A stretch of 64,000 nucleotides of DNA from Brevibacillus choshinensis. Lineage in GTDB: Bacteria > Bacillota > Bacilli > Brevibacillales > Brevibacillaceae. Under the pieces are notes generated by a model, which did no database searches, was not told where the DNA came from, and saw only the letters and a list, made by a program, of their open reading frames with translations. Positions 47,841-58,500 of the stretch are shown here, in pieces; positions within the stretch are counted from its first letter, which is position 1, and each line of letters begins with the position of its first letter. The stretch covers positions 1,427,114 to 1,491,113 of the forward strand of contig NZ_LJJB01000010.1 of the NCBI RefSeq assembly GCF_001420695.1. Reading direction: 5' to 3'. The position numbers and the translations under genes are program-made.

Positions 47841-50800
47841 TTAGTGAGTGGTGTGGTTACGTATTCCTTGGCGTTCCCATGCGTTAGCGATAATGCGGAA
47901 GGGGATCCGGTAATCGCTCAGATCGTGCCCTTGCCCTCCACTTTTTACCGGGTACAAAAACCCTTTCTTCGCATCAAAACGGAACTGCACGGAGTAGTAG
48001 ACAGCGTAAGAGGAGTCTTTTTGAAAGCCCCGTTGCTTATCACCCATCAACGGTATGTCTACGCCCACCTCCCGAGTGCCCAGCTTGGATGCTGAATAAG
48101 TGCTGCCCCTCCAAAGCTGCGGGCTTACTGCCCCAAGTGTCAATAATGATTGCAGCAGGGTTTGCCTCATTCCTGTTTCTGAGATCCAAGCTTGCGCGGA
48201 GACGATGACGGGGTACTGACCACTAACTGGATGTCGGTGACGAGTCTGCAGCTCCACCTGAGACAAAATGCGCTCCCCTGCATAAAAGTCATCGGGCAAG
48301 CTATTTGGATAACGGTCCCGGGTATGATACTCTACCCATTCCGCTGTATGGTGAATGGTACCTACAGCATTTGGCTCGAATACCTCAAACTGACGCTCTC
48401 CCCCTTTCACGGTAATCGTATAACGGCCACTCATTGTTTTCGTTTCGCTTTTTGCCTCACAAGTCTCCCCGTCATCTTCGTCTGTCGTGCAGCTATCGTA
48501 GGTCAGGTTAAATTGAATGCTGTAATCCATGCTAATTACAAATCCGTCGATTTCAGCCTTGTATTTCAGCGATTGCAGCTCCTGGCGCCATGTCGTTTGT
48601 GTAGGGACAATCGTACCTGTGTAAATGTAATCCCCTCCAGTCGATGCGCTACTCACTTGCCATTGCTGCGGTACCCCAGGTCCACTGACTTTTAAATCAA
48701 GCAATACCGGGTTGTAATTGGCCATGCTTTTCGCATCTGAAATCCAACCTGGCTGTGCATTGACCGTGACGTTTTGTATTCCTTCACCGCTCACAGATTG
48801 TTCGAGCTGTCCCTTGTACTCCGTAATTTTTGCATTGATTTCTTGTTGAGTCTTTTGAAAGCCTTCGTTGATCTTCGTCTGGTCAATCACTACCCGAACA
48901 GTCGCAGGCTCACGTTCCCACACTCCGTCCGCCTGCACAGCCAGTTTTTGCAATTGGCGTTTGTCACTGTCATAGATCTCTAAACCGATTTCACCGCCGT
49001 CAAAATCTCCTCCCCCGCCAGGCGGATTTGGAAGCTCTGAGTCTCCGTTTATTTTGACTGGCCAAAGGGCACGGTTATCGGACCAAATCGTTTCATTGTC
49101 CGGCTTGTTTTTCGCAGGGTTGATGTTTGCGATAAAGTTTTCCCCCTTCTGTGGATATTGTGTGGGTACTGTTATTGTTCTAACTTCACCCGGCTTGAAC
49201 TTATCCACATCAAGCATCGTTTCCTGTGGAGAGCTCTCCCATCGGACTGCCAGCTTGGTGTCATGTTCCAGCTGACCGGCATTTTTGATCTTGAATGTGA
49301 TGGTACTTGCGGTCCCTGCTGCTTGCGGCTGTTTGGGCGAGATGGAAAAGCTGCTCTTCATGATCAACAGATTCTCACCCGCAGGTGCACCTTCACCGAT
49401 CTGGATAAAGAAGTGTCCATCGCACATATTCGCAGAGGCGTCTTCGTCATAAAACTCAACAATGTACAACCCTTCGAGTACTTCGTCTGTGTTCTCGTCC
49501 TTTGGAAGCTTCAACCAGTGATTTTCTCGCGGATTGGTACTGTTCGGCAAAGAATGGTCCCCCCGCTTGTACTTCCATGTCTTCGTATCCGGGTCAAACC
49601 ATTGCACGAGGAATTTGGTATCTTCGCTCGTGAACATTCTGAGATCATAACCAGCATCGCTAAAATCTGACGAGCTCAGCTCCACGATTTCGCCTCGTTC
49701 CACGTTTCGTGTCCATTTTTCGTCTCCGGACGTGTTTTCCATACTGACCACCAGACCATAGCATCGTTTGTACGTGAGAACGGTGAAGGCAAACTCCCTG
49801 ATGCAGCCCGTCTCAGAAATGAATACGAGCTTCATTTCCTCCCCCACTTCAAAATCTTCTGGAAGCAGCACTTCTTGCTTCTCATCAGCCGCCAGTTTTT
49901 GACTGAGCGCCACTTTTTTCCCGCCATATTCCAGATACCATGTACCTGCTGCGCTTGCTGAGACTTTCATGTGGGTATCGTATCCATCTGCGGTTTGCGT
50001 AAAATTCTCCTTGTAGATGGGATCAAAATCGAAGTCAGTGAGAGTCACCCCTCCAGAGGGAAATTCAGAAGGTGGTTCCCCGTACTTTTTGAACTTGATT
50101 TTCGACTGCTCTGTAATCGTGCAAGACGAATCTCTCACCTTAATCGTAAGCACCCAATCGCACTCTGGTCTGCCCAACCATTGTGCACTCTCGAAATTCA
50201 GTTTTACCTGATAAGTTTTTCCTCTTTCCAGCAGGACATCATGACGATCGGTCCCCGTTCCAAAGGGAAGGCTCAGCTTTGCCGAATTCCGCGTTCCCCA
50301 TCTCTCACGTCCTCCTACTTCCTCGTAGAAGCCTGGCAGTGTCTCAACAGAGCCATCTGGCCGGGTCACATCCCATTTGATTTCTGCGGGTCCCTGCTCT
50401 CCATTTGCATCCGTATATTTGGCCTGCAGACTGACCTCTTCGCCAGGAGCAACTTCAATCGTAGATCCATTGTAAGCGGTACTGCCATTTACGGTTATAA
50501 TCGGGCATCGATCTGTTCCGTCTTCACCGTTTGAGACTTCAAATGTCTTTTGCCAGCACTCTGTCCCATCATCGCTTTCATAGGCAATCGTAAATGTACC
50601 TGCTGCTGGAGCATCGGTGATCCCTACTTTGCGATTGTTGCCAGAGCCGCTCTGCATCACTGCGCCATTGTGCTTAAACGTTCCCGCTTTCTTGGCGGTC
50701 GCAATGATTCTCGTATCGTCTTTCACAGAGATGCTCTCACCGCCACTCGACACCCCTGTGAGTTCCTTGTCGCTATTTTCCTGCTCCAATCGGAGGTCCA

Positions 50801-51821
50801 TCGTGATGCGTTTACACGTTCCAGGCGGATCGGGGTCTGGATCCGGCTCAGTCGGAGTGTCCCCTACCGTGAATTGATAGGTGTAAGGAGTCGATACACT
50901 CATGCTAGCAGAGCCTTGTCTGGCGCGATGATGCCTGTCAGTAATCGTGAGGGAAACCTCGTAGACCCCAGCTTCGGTGGGCTTGTATTGGTAGGCTTGG
51001 CTCCAGGGAAAAGGATTGGGACTGCTGGACTCGTTTACAGGCGGGAGGTAGCCGCTCTGGTCGGGAAATTCCTTGTTTGTTTCAAACTGGTAGTAGCCCT
51101 TCCCCGTTGTCTTGTTGATAACCGACAAATTCCAAACAAGAATGCCACGGTCATAGTAAGAATAGTCCGTGGCATTTGCCGAAATGGTCACCTGTTCGTT
51201 GACCGCGTATTTGGTTTTATTGGTCGAAACTTGCCCGGTAGGTGGAGAAGTGGTGCGGAAGTGGCCTACGGAAATATAGCCGTTTCCGTTTGGCTCGAGG
51301 TTGTCACCGATCGTGTAGCCGGCGCCACCGGAGGCTGTTGCTAGTTCTGCGAGGTTGTAGGCTTGGTAGGATGGCATTGAGGGATTCGTAATATTCGAAA
51401 CCATTTTGCTATAAACGTTTGCACTGCCTCCTAGTATGTAGTTGGAATTTCCATTGAATCGTTGAATCCAATACAAAGCTTCATCAAAATCTTTACTAGC
51501 GTCTTGGGGTGAAGGCGAGTAGACATAGTACCAGCCTCGATCTGCTTTTTCATGAAGATCTGCGAAACCTATTGCATGACGTGCATCTCGGCTACCATTA
51601 ATCTCAATTATTGAATCCGTTGCTCCTAAATTTGCTGTAATACCTTGAATAAGCAGCTCATCAAACCCATTAGGAGGACCAATTTTTTTATTTTGATCGA
51701 TTAGCCCGAAATCAATCCCTCGATTGACTGGCATAATAGCTAAGGTCTTCGATGAAACTATTAAAACTAGAAAAAGTAAACTAAAGCAAAACACAAAAAG
51801 CAGATACTTCCTGTGCTTCAA
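47841..51821 (-). CDS. Large secreted multidomain surface protein
   Basis: 1326 residues. N-terminal signal peptide (KYLLFVFCFSLLFLVLIVSS); a mixed domain to about residue 190; an Ig/PKD-like domain (about 195-320, ending in a DPDPDPP linker); four modules each bounded by a Cys near both ends (336-422, 439-554, 567-673, 687-800); a CARDB-like domain (about 820-925); a Gly-rich linker; and a C-terminal region of about 390 residues with no recognised fold. No LPXTG, SLH or C-terminal helix, so it is released or held by partners. TTG start, seven bases after AAGGGGTG. It lies 16 bases after the SLH gene, so they form an operon. Function unknown. Confidence 0.85.
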   Translation of the reverse strand: MKHRKYLLFVFCFSLLFLVLIVSSKTLAIMPVNRGIDFGLIDQNKKIGPPNGFDELLIQGITANLGATDSIIEINGSRDARHAIGFADLHEKADRGWYYVYSPSPQDASKDFDEALYWIQRFNGNSNYILGGSANVYSKMVSNITNPSMPSYQAYNLAELATASGGAGYTIGDNLEPNGNGYISVGHFRTTSPPTGQVSTNKTKYAVNEQVTISANATDYSYYDRGILVWNLSVINKTTGKGYYQFETNKEFPDQSGYLPPVNESSSPNPFPWSQAYQYKPTEAGVYEVSLTITDRHHRARQGSASMSVSTPYTYQFTVGDTPTEPDPDPDPPGTCKRITMDLRLEQENSDKELTGVSSGGESISVKDDTRIIATAKKAGTFKHNGAVMQSGSGNNRKVGITDAPAAGTFTIAYESDDGTECWQKTFEVSNGEDGTDRCPIITVNGSTAYNGSTIEVAPGEEVSLQAKYTDANGEQGPAEIKWDVTRPDGSVETLPGFYEEVGGRERWGTRNSAKLSLPFGTGTDRHDVLLERGKTYQVKLNFESAQWLGRPECDWVLTIKVRDSSCTITEQSKIKFKKYGEPPSEFPSGGVTLTDFDFDPIYKENFTQTADGYDTHMKVSASAAGTWYLEYGGKKVALSQKLAADEKQEVLLPEDFEVGEEMKLVFISETGCIREFAFTVLTYKRCYGLVVSMENTSGDEKWTRNVERGEIVELSSSDFSDAGYDLRMFTSEDTKFLVQWFDPDTKTWKYKRGDHSLPNSTNPRENHWLKLPKDENTDEVLEGLYIVEFYDEDASANMCDGHFFIQIGEGAPAGENLLIMKSSFSISPKQPQAAGTASTITFKIKNAGQLEHDTKLAVRWESSPQETMLDVDKFKPGEVRTITVPTQYPQKGENFIANINPAKNKPDNETIWSDNRALWPVKINGDSELPNPPGGGGDFDGGEIGLEIYDSDKRQLQKLAVQADGVWEREPATVRVVIDQTKINEGFQKTQQEINAKITEYKGQLEQSVSGEGIQNVTVNAQPGWISDAKSMANYNPVLLDLKVSGPGVPQQWQVSSASTGGDYIYTGTIVPTQTTWRQELQSLKYKAEIDGFVISMDYSIQFNLTYDSCTTDEDDGETCEAKSETKTMSGRYTITVKGGERQFEVFEPNAVGTIHHTAEWVEYHTRDRYPNSLPDDFYAGERILSQVELQTRHRHPVSGQYPVIVSAQAWISETGMRQTLLQSLLTLGAVSPQLWRGSTYSASKLGTREVGVDIPLMGDKQRGFQKDSSYAVYYSVQFRFDAKKGFLYPVKSGGQGHDLSDYRIPFRIIANAWERQGIRNHTTH

Positions 51822-51837
51822 TTAATTGCACCCCTTA

Positions 51838-52749
51838 TTAGTTTGTCAAAGAAAATTGCTTATTCTTTAGTTCTCTTTTTAAGTTTGAAGTCTGATAGTG
51901 AATTATCCCCGCGTCAGATGAATCAGTATTGTTTCGAATGGAAAGAACCATAATAGTATTCACTTTCTTTATATCCACTTTAAACGACTCCCCATTTAAA
52001 TAACCAAGTCTCCCATTATCTAAAGTGACAAAGCTCACTCGGATCGTAAAATTTTTATCTCCTTTCGGTACTATCCCACTAATTTGTCCATTGGATATTT
52101 TAAGACTCTTCTCAAACTCCTCTGCCCACTTTGCCCCCAACTCCAACTGCCCCTTATCCTTCCAAAGATAAGCCAGCATCTTCGCCGCATCCCCGCGCGT
52201 CACCGGCAAATCTTCCCGGAACTTTGGCTGCCCTGCTGGGGCGGGGTCCATCCATCCCCAGGTGATCAGTGCACCTGTATTCGTGTAGCCGTTCATTTTC
52301 ACTCCTCGATACGGTTTCCACGCGTTAAAGACGAGCTGTGCCGCTTCTTCCTTGGTCAACAGCTTATTAGGATCAATCTTGATATCAGTCAGGATTCCTG
52401 CTTTTTTCGCTCTCTCATACGTTCCTTTTGCCCAATGTCCTGCAGGAAGCTCATGCACAGGAGCTGTCTCTTTGATCCCGCGTATGGCAACGAGACTCGC
52501 CACAAATTGAGATTGGACGATCTGCTTGTCCGGGTAAAAGCGTCCGTCGGGATATTTCCAGATGAAGCCCTTTTGCAAGCCAAGGAGAATGGACTCCCTG
52601 GCAGGGTGAGCTGCAAAATCCGTCATAGTCTGCAGAGGCTGTGCGGCCGCAGCCGGATACACGGTCCAGCCCCCTCCCCATATCGACTGTCCGACCGTTA
52701 TCCCTACCATCATGAGGCTTGTCCCCAAACCCTTCCACAGCGTCTTCAT
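51838..52749 (-). CDS. S-layer homology domain protein
   Basis: 303 residues. Signal peptide of about 36 residues (ending PAAAA), then three SLH motifs (DFAAHPARESILLGLQKGFI with YPDGRFYPDK; HWAKGTYERAKKAGIL with LLTKEEAAQLV; a third around WMDPAPAG and PVTRGDAAKMLAYLW). SLH domains bind pyruvylated secondary wall polymer, so it sits on the cell surface. The last 100 residues form an unrecognised beta-rich domain. ATG with AGGGGGAT upstream. It heads a surface operon with the 1326-residue protein and could anchor it. Confidence 0.92.
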   Translation of the reverse strand: MKTLWKGLGTSLMMVGITVGQSIWGGGWTVYPAAAAQPLQTMTDFAAHPARESILLGLQKGFIWKYPDGRFYPDKQIVQSQFVASLVAIRGIKETAPVHELPAGHWAKGTYERAKKAGILTDIKIDPNKLLTKEEAAQLVFNAWKPYRGVKMNGYTNTGALITWGWMDPAPAGQPKFREDLPVTRGDAAKMLAYLWKDKGQLELGAKWAEEFEKSLKISNGQISGIVPKGDKNFTIRVSFVTLDNGRLGYLNGESFKVDIKKVNTIMVLSIRNNTDSSDAGIIHYQTSNLKRELKNKQFSLTN

Positions 52750-52779
52750 CGGCTATCCCCCTTTTCTACTACCGATATT

Positions 52780-53174
52780 TTACCTATTACTTCCATTTCC
52801 AGAAAGAGGATAATTAAGATTTTTTTGAAAAAAATTTCTCAATACCGCTTCAGGCGCGTCTCCTTCCAGCTTGTCGATGACTTTTCCATCCTGCACGATA
52901 AACACTGTGGGTGTCGCCTCCGCTCCCAGTCGCAGTGCGCTATCCAGATCACGCTGTTCACCGATATCCAGACGTTCCACCGTACTCTGTGGATATTCCT
53001 TCAAACAGTCTCCAAGGTCGGGGCGAATGTCTTGCAATATCCACAGGAGTCACTGTACACATACACAATCTTTGCCTCGTGTGCACGAGCAGTACTCCAA
53101 CTCCACGCCAACAAGACGGTTACCAATAGACTACCCACCACTGTCATCCACAGCCACTTTGATCGAATCCCCAT
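52780..53174 (-). pseudogene. Membrane-anchored thioredoxin-like gene with a frameshift
   Basis: The 5' part (ATG 53174) encodes an N-terminal membrane segment (WLWMTVVGSLLVTVLLAWSW) and the start of a thioredoxin fold with the active site SDSCGYCKTFAP, ending at TGA 53003-53001. The rest continues in another frame: LKEYPQSTVERLDIGEQRDL, then the cis-Pro motif ATPTVFIVQDGKVID and the terminal helix. One missing base in the T-run at 53003-53005 (minus strand) explains the break. Restored, it gives a complete ~131-residue extracytoplasmic thiol oxidoreductase. It may be a real mutation or a read error. It lies 30 bases upstream of the SLH gene. Confidence 0.8.
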
Positions 53175-53272
53175 TGTTATCAACAGCCTCCCTTTCCAAG
53201 TGTCCTCGCACTACCTATGCAATTGTCAAGGAGCTCTGTTTCATTATGAATCCTCACAATGAGACAAAAAAA

Positions 53273-53294
53273 ACAGACCCGCTCAGAGGTCTGT
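53273..53294 (-). terminator. Intrinsic terminator
   Basis: Minus strand stem ACAGACC / GGTCTGT, 8-base loop, then TTTTTTTTG. It lies about 200 bases past the ywgA stop and probably ends that transcript; 53295-53498 holds no gene I can support. Confidence 0.75.
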
Positions 53295-53498
53295 TGATTC
53301 GACTCTATTAAAAAATGACGTTTCCTTTACCGCATGTTCCTGTGCCTATGAAAAGCAGCTTCTACTCCCGCTCCCCCTTCAAGCCCTCCCCCAATAGAGC
53401 TCTACCTTTAGCAAAAGAAAAAGACGCCTCCCAAACTTTTACAAGCTCGGACTGTACGTCTTGCGGATCCTAATATGCGTTACCTTTACATACCTCGA

Positions 53499-54026
53499 TT
53501 ACATCAACGGACTGTCGTTGTCTGCTTTCATCATTTCCCGCAACTCTTCCACAAACGCCTGACCCTTCTGGATTTCTTCCTCGGTGTAGCGCTGTTTGCT
53601 TTTGAAGGTAAAAATCTTGGCCTTCATCTCTTCGTACGGCAGGTCACAGAAATACAAAATCGTGGATACCAGCTCCAAAAAACGGGAGTTCTCTTCGTTC
53701 ATACGGCGAATCACTTGCTCGCCACTCCCGAAGTCAACCTCATGAAAACGCAAAAAATCCCGCCCCGTCTCGTTCAACGTGTAGCGATACATATGGATAG
53801 CACCCTTGCTCTCCATTTGCTCGTCCAAGAGACCCATGTTGCACAGCTCGTCCACCCGCAGTGTCAACTCCTCCGAGTAAGGACCATACATGTGAAACTC
53901 ATAGCGCTCATCGAAATCCATTTGCAGATGTTTTCCTATGTACACCATTTTTTGCAGCTTTTTTCGCCCACTCACTTCGCCTACGATTTCTATCAAGCGT
54001 ATGATTTTGGCGTGACGATTAAGCAT
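53499..54026 (-). CDS. ywgA: YwgA family protein
   Basis: 175 residues, soluble, of unknown function and paired with ywfO in B. subtilis. Recognisable stretches: GRKKLQKMVYIGKHLQMDFD and FHMYGPYSEELTLRVDELCN, a winged-helix-like pattern, with a helical C-terminus. Its ATG lies eight bases inside the end of ywfO, so the two are translationally coupled and probably act together. Confidence 0.88.
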   Translation of the reverse strand: MLNRHAKIIRLIEIVGEVSGRKKLQKMVYIGKHLQMDFDERYEFHMYGPYSEELTLRVDELCNMGLLDEQMESKGAIHMYRYTLNETGRDFLRFHEVDFGSGEQVIRRMNEENSRFLELVSTILYFCDLPYEEMKAKIFTFKSKQRYTEEEIQKGQAFVEELREMMKADNDSPLM

Positions 54027-55317
54027 CTTCCATCACTCCCAGACGTTCTCGAATCTTCCGGGATATATTACCCGGCAATGCCATGACTTTATCTAAAGGA
54101 AAGTACAATTTATAATCAAACCGGCGCTTGCCGCTGATGGCCTTTACGATCTCAGACTTCTGCGACAGCTCGACAAGCTCTCCTGTCGGCATTAGGAGCA
54201 TGATCGGAATTCGCTCCTCCTCCTCTTCTCCGGCACGGTAAAAATCATACGGAAGATCAGAGGTGGTGTCTACCTCCAAATAATACATTGGATCAATGCC
54301 CGCCTTTTGGAACTCTTCCTTCAGCTCTGCCAGCAAGCGGAAATCTCTAGGGTTATATTCGACGTATTTGTAGAGATTCCTGTCCAAAAAACGACCGCAC
54401 AAATCTTTCAAAATCGGATCGGCTTCGCCCCGCCACTGCTGCATGTAGAAAAGAATGATTGATTCATCGAGAGCCAAATAATCCTTTAGCTCTACCTTAT
54501 CCTGCAGAAATGGCAACAGCATGACAGGCTCCTGTGTGAACGGATAGCCTTCAGAAAACAACAGCTTGGCCCTCTGGAAGATTTTTCGCAGAACGACCTC
54601 CGCGCTGCGCGTCACCGGATGAAAATACACTTGCCAGTACATCTGATAACGAGACATGATATAGTCCTCGACCGCATGCATCCCGCTGAATTTAAAGACG
54701 ATGCCGTCCTCCTGTGGGCGCATCACCCGCAAAATTCGCTCGATCTCAAAATTACCGTAATTGACTCCCGTATAGTAGGCATCGCGAAGTAAATAATCCA
54801 TCCGATCGGCATCCAACTGGCTGGAAATTAGGCTGACGATGAGCTTGTTATCGTACGTTTTATTAATGACCTCCGCCAACTTCTTAGGAAAATCATCGTC
54901 AAAGCGGCGAAGAATTCGATTGATCTGCGTGTCTCCTAAAAGGATTGCCCGCGTCCAATCCTCGTGATGATAGCGAAATACCTTTTCAAAGGAATGAGAA
55001 AAGGGGCCGTGGCCCACATCGTGCAGCAGACCGGCACACAAGCAGAGAAGCTTTTCCTCATATGTAAGTTTGATCCGCTCCTCGAATTTCTCCAATATCC
55101 TGCGCATCAGCTCATACACGCCGAGCGAATGGTTAAACCGACTGTGTTCGCCACCGTGAAAGGTAAAATAACTGGTGCCCAGTTGCTTGATTCGGCGCAG
55201 CCGCTGAAATTCTGCAGAATTGATCAAATCCCAGATGAACTGGTCACGTACGTGGACGTAGCGGTGCACCGGGTCTTTGAATACCTTTTCTTCATGGAGA
55301 AGCTGGGGCTGTTGCAT
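54019..55317 (-). CDS. ywfO: HD domain phosphohydrolase (YwfO)
   Basis: About 432 residues. dNTPase-like HD superfamily: the first His is in HSRFNHSLGVYEL and the HD pair in AGLLHDVGHGPFSHSFE, with later metal Asp in QLDADRMDYLLRDAYYTG. YwfO homologues hydrolyse nucleotides, possibly dNTPs. ATG 55317 has AAGGGAG eight bases upstream; a GTG three codons earlier is less well placed. It is coupled to ywgA. Confidence 0.93.
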   Translation of the reverse strand: MQQPQLLHEEKVFKDPVHRYVHVRDQFIWDLINSAEFQRLRRIKQLGTSYFTFHGGEHSRFNHSLGVYELMRRILEKFEERIKLTYEEKLLCLCAGLLHDVGHGPFSHSFEKVFRYHHEDWTRAILLGDTQINRILRRFDDDFPKKLAEVINKTYDNKLIVSLISSQLDADRMDYLLRDAYYTGVNYGNFEIERILRVMRPQEDGIVFKFSGMHAVEDYIMSRYQMYWQVYFHPVTRSAEVVLRKIFQRAKLLFSEGYPFTQEPVMLLPFLQDKVELKDYLALDESIILFYMQQWRGEADPILKDLCGRFLDRNLYKYVEYNPRDFRLLAELKEEFQKAGIDPMYYLEVDTTSDLPYDFYRAGEEEEERIPIMLLMPTGELVELSQKSEIVKAISGKRRFDYKLYFPLDKVMALPGNISRKIRERLGVMEDA

Positions 55318-55467
55318 CCTGGACACTCCCTTCCTCTTATCACATTCATTCTCTCTATTTTTTATCTCTCGCAGTTGCCCCTATCATATCACAGCCTTTT
55401 CCCGCGGGAAAACGCGGACGTCTTGTTCCTCAGGGGAAACTTCGGACAAAAAGGGGAAAAAGAAGAA

Positions 55468-55491
55468 AGAAGCACTCCATTGAGTACTTCT
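55468..55491 (-). terminator. Intrinsic terminator of the RND operon
   Basis: Minus strand 10-bp stem AGAAGTACTC / GAGTGCTTCT with loop AATG, then TTCTTCTTTTT, 28 bases past the permease stop. Confidence 0.85.
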
Positions 55492-55518
55492 CCTTTGTTA
55501 GCTTCTTTGAAACACGCG

Positions 55519-58500
55519 TTAATTCAGTTCCGCCTCCGGACCATACAGATCGGGACGCTTTGCTGCCTTTCTCGCCAGCTTTTTCATTTTCCGCTGGGTC
55601 AATACGGTGTAAAAAGAAGGAACGACAATGAGGGTCAACAAGGTAGAGAACAGCAACCCCGATATAATCGTGACAGCAAGCGGTTTGAACAGTACATCAC
55701 CCGAGATGGCAAGCGGCATCAACCCTGCCACTGCAGTCATCGAGGTCAACAGAATCGGCCGCAAACGCGCCTCTCCCGCCTGAATGACTGCTTGCTTCAG
55801 CTCAATCCCTGCGTGTCGAGCCTCTTCAATAAACTCGATAAAAACAATCCCGTTTCTCACGACGATTCCGGAGAGAGAAATGACGCCCATCATGGTCATG
55901 AAGCCTAACGGTGTCTGCGTGACAAACAGTCCGATCAGGCTTCCCGCCACCGCGAGATAGACCGTGCTCATGACCAGCACCGGAATAGTGAGCGAGTAGA
56001 ACTGCATGGCAATTAAAATCAGGATTAGGAACACGACGAGAATAGACAGTTTGCCCATATCGATGAAGATATCGGTCTGCTCCGAGGTCTCCCCACCAAT
56101 TTCAAAGCGGTATCCTTCTGGCAACGAGATGCCATTTAGCTTGGGCTTGAGCTCTGTCATTACTTCTGTAGCTGTCCGCCCCTTCAAGTCACTGGAGATA
56201 GTCACACTGCGCGACAAATCGCGGTGCGGAATGGCCTGCGTGCTAAATGTCGGCTTGACCTCCGCCAGCTGGGATAGCGGGATAAGCTCGCCTCTTGCGT
56301 TGGCGATACTGAGTCGCTGGAACAGCAGTGCAGGCTCTTCCTGCCCTTTTTGCAGGAACAGCTTGATGTCGATCAAGTCCGTACCTGAATCAAACTCACT
56401 GACCGTAATGCCCTCGCTGACGAGGCGCAGTGTCTGGGACAAATCGGTATAGTTGACCAGCTTTTGCTCCATCAGCTGCTTATTGATGACGAATTCAAGC
56501 GTGTACCGTTCCACACCGAAGTTGTCCTGCACATCGTACGTACCAGAAACATTGGCTACCAGATCTTTCACTTGCGCAGAAAGGGAGCGCAGCGTTTCGA
56601 TATCTTCTCCATACAAGCGGATTACGACTGGCTTGCCGACTGGTGGCCCCGCTTCAAGCTGTGTAGGGAGGATCGTCGCTTCCGGGTACATCTTTTTAAA
56701 CTCTTCCGTCCACGGCTCCATCATGTCGTCAATTTTCGCCTTCTTCTCATCAAAGCGGACGACCAGCTGACCTACCGTAATCCCGCTGCCTGCTCCAGTA
56801 TCTCCCCCGAACATTTTGGGAGCACTGCCACCTGCGTAGGACGCAACAGATTCAATTGCAGGCTGCTTCAAAATCCACTCCGAGACACCGCGAACCACGC
56901 GATCGGTTTCGTAAATACTGCTGCCTACTGGCACGCGAATATTGACAAGGAACTGCGGACGATCGTCATTGGGAAATAGCTGTACAGGTGTCAGTGGCAC
57001 CAGCCCGTACGCTGCCGTACCAATCAAGACCCCGATCATTCCGGCTAGCAGCGGACGACGCAAAATCCTGGGCATCAGCTTGCTGGCATACCATTTTGTC
57101 AATTGGTTCAATTGCTTTCCTAACAGACCTGCCGGCTTTCGATAGCCTTCTACGCCGGCTTTTCGCCGTTGCTCATACCATTGGCGGAAGATCGGAATAA
57201 TCGTGAGGGACATGATCATCGATGCCAGCATCGTTAACGAAATAATAACAGGCACAGGACGAATAAACTGTCCGGCATTCCCGCTCAAAAACATCAGCGG
57301 CGCAAAGGAGGCAATCGTCGCGAGAGTAGCAGTCACAATCGATATAGATACTTCATTCGCACCTTTGACGGCCGCCTTCAACGGCTTTTCACCCAAGACG
57401 GACAAGCGGCGCTCGATATTGTCATTGACTACGACCGCATCGTCTACCAGAATCCCCAATACGATAATCAGCGAAACAATAGAGATCATATTCAGGGAGA
57501 TACCCAGTGACGGCAGGAACAACAGCCCTACTGCCAGTGAAATCGGTATGGCCAACGCTACGACAAAGGAAGTAATTAAGTTCAAACCGAGCGTACATAC
57601 CAGCAATACCGCTACAATCGCGATCAGCATTTCCCGGGTAAGATCCGAGAACAGCTCATCTACCCGTTCATTCTGGCTATAAATAGAGTGCTTCTCAGCC
57701 CAAACGGGGAGAGTCTTGCCGAGTGTCACCATCATGGCGTCTACACGTTTTTGCAGGGAAGGAACATCGCTTCCGGTTTCCGCGTTTACACTGACAGATA
57801 GAGACGGCTTTCCGTTATAATAGGACATCGCCTTGATGCTTTCTGTCGTCAGCTTCACTGTTCCGATATCCTTCAGATAGATCGGATACCCTTGCTGAGA
57901 ACGGCTGATAATGACCTGATTCAACTCTTCCACATCGGCCGTTTCCGCAAGCTTCAGCTGATACGTGCGCTTGTCGGTCGTCAGGTCACCCAACGGAATT
58001 TTTTCATTTTCCTTTTTGACCGCCATCAACACCTGACCCCAGGTGAGTCCGTACTGGCTCAGCTTTTGCGTATCGACCTCGATATGCACTTCCTGCTCAG
58101 GCAGCCCCTCTACCGTCACATCAGCGACGTTGGGGATCGTGCGCAGCTGCTCTTTCCACGACTTCAACATGGTACGCAAGCTGTACAATTGGTCAGTCGT
58201 ATCTGCTGTCACGGCAAATGTCTGGACAAAGGTACGGTTCAAGTCGTCATTGATGATGGGCTGCTTCGCATCGGCAGGGAGATCCGCCTCCGCATCCTTT
58301 ACCTTTTTCCGCAGTTCATCCCATTTTTGCTTTGGATCTACGCCGCTCTTGGTCTCCAGTATAATCGAGGAGACTCCCAGCGTAGACGTAGAGGAAATAT
58401 AGTTGAGTCCTTGCAGCTCGTTGATTTTTTCTTCCAGCTTTTTCGTGACCGTCTGTTCTACTTTTTCAGGTGAAGCCCCCGGGTAGATCGTCGTGACTGT

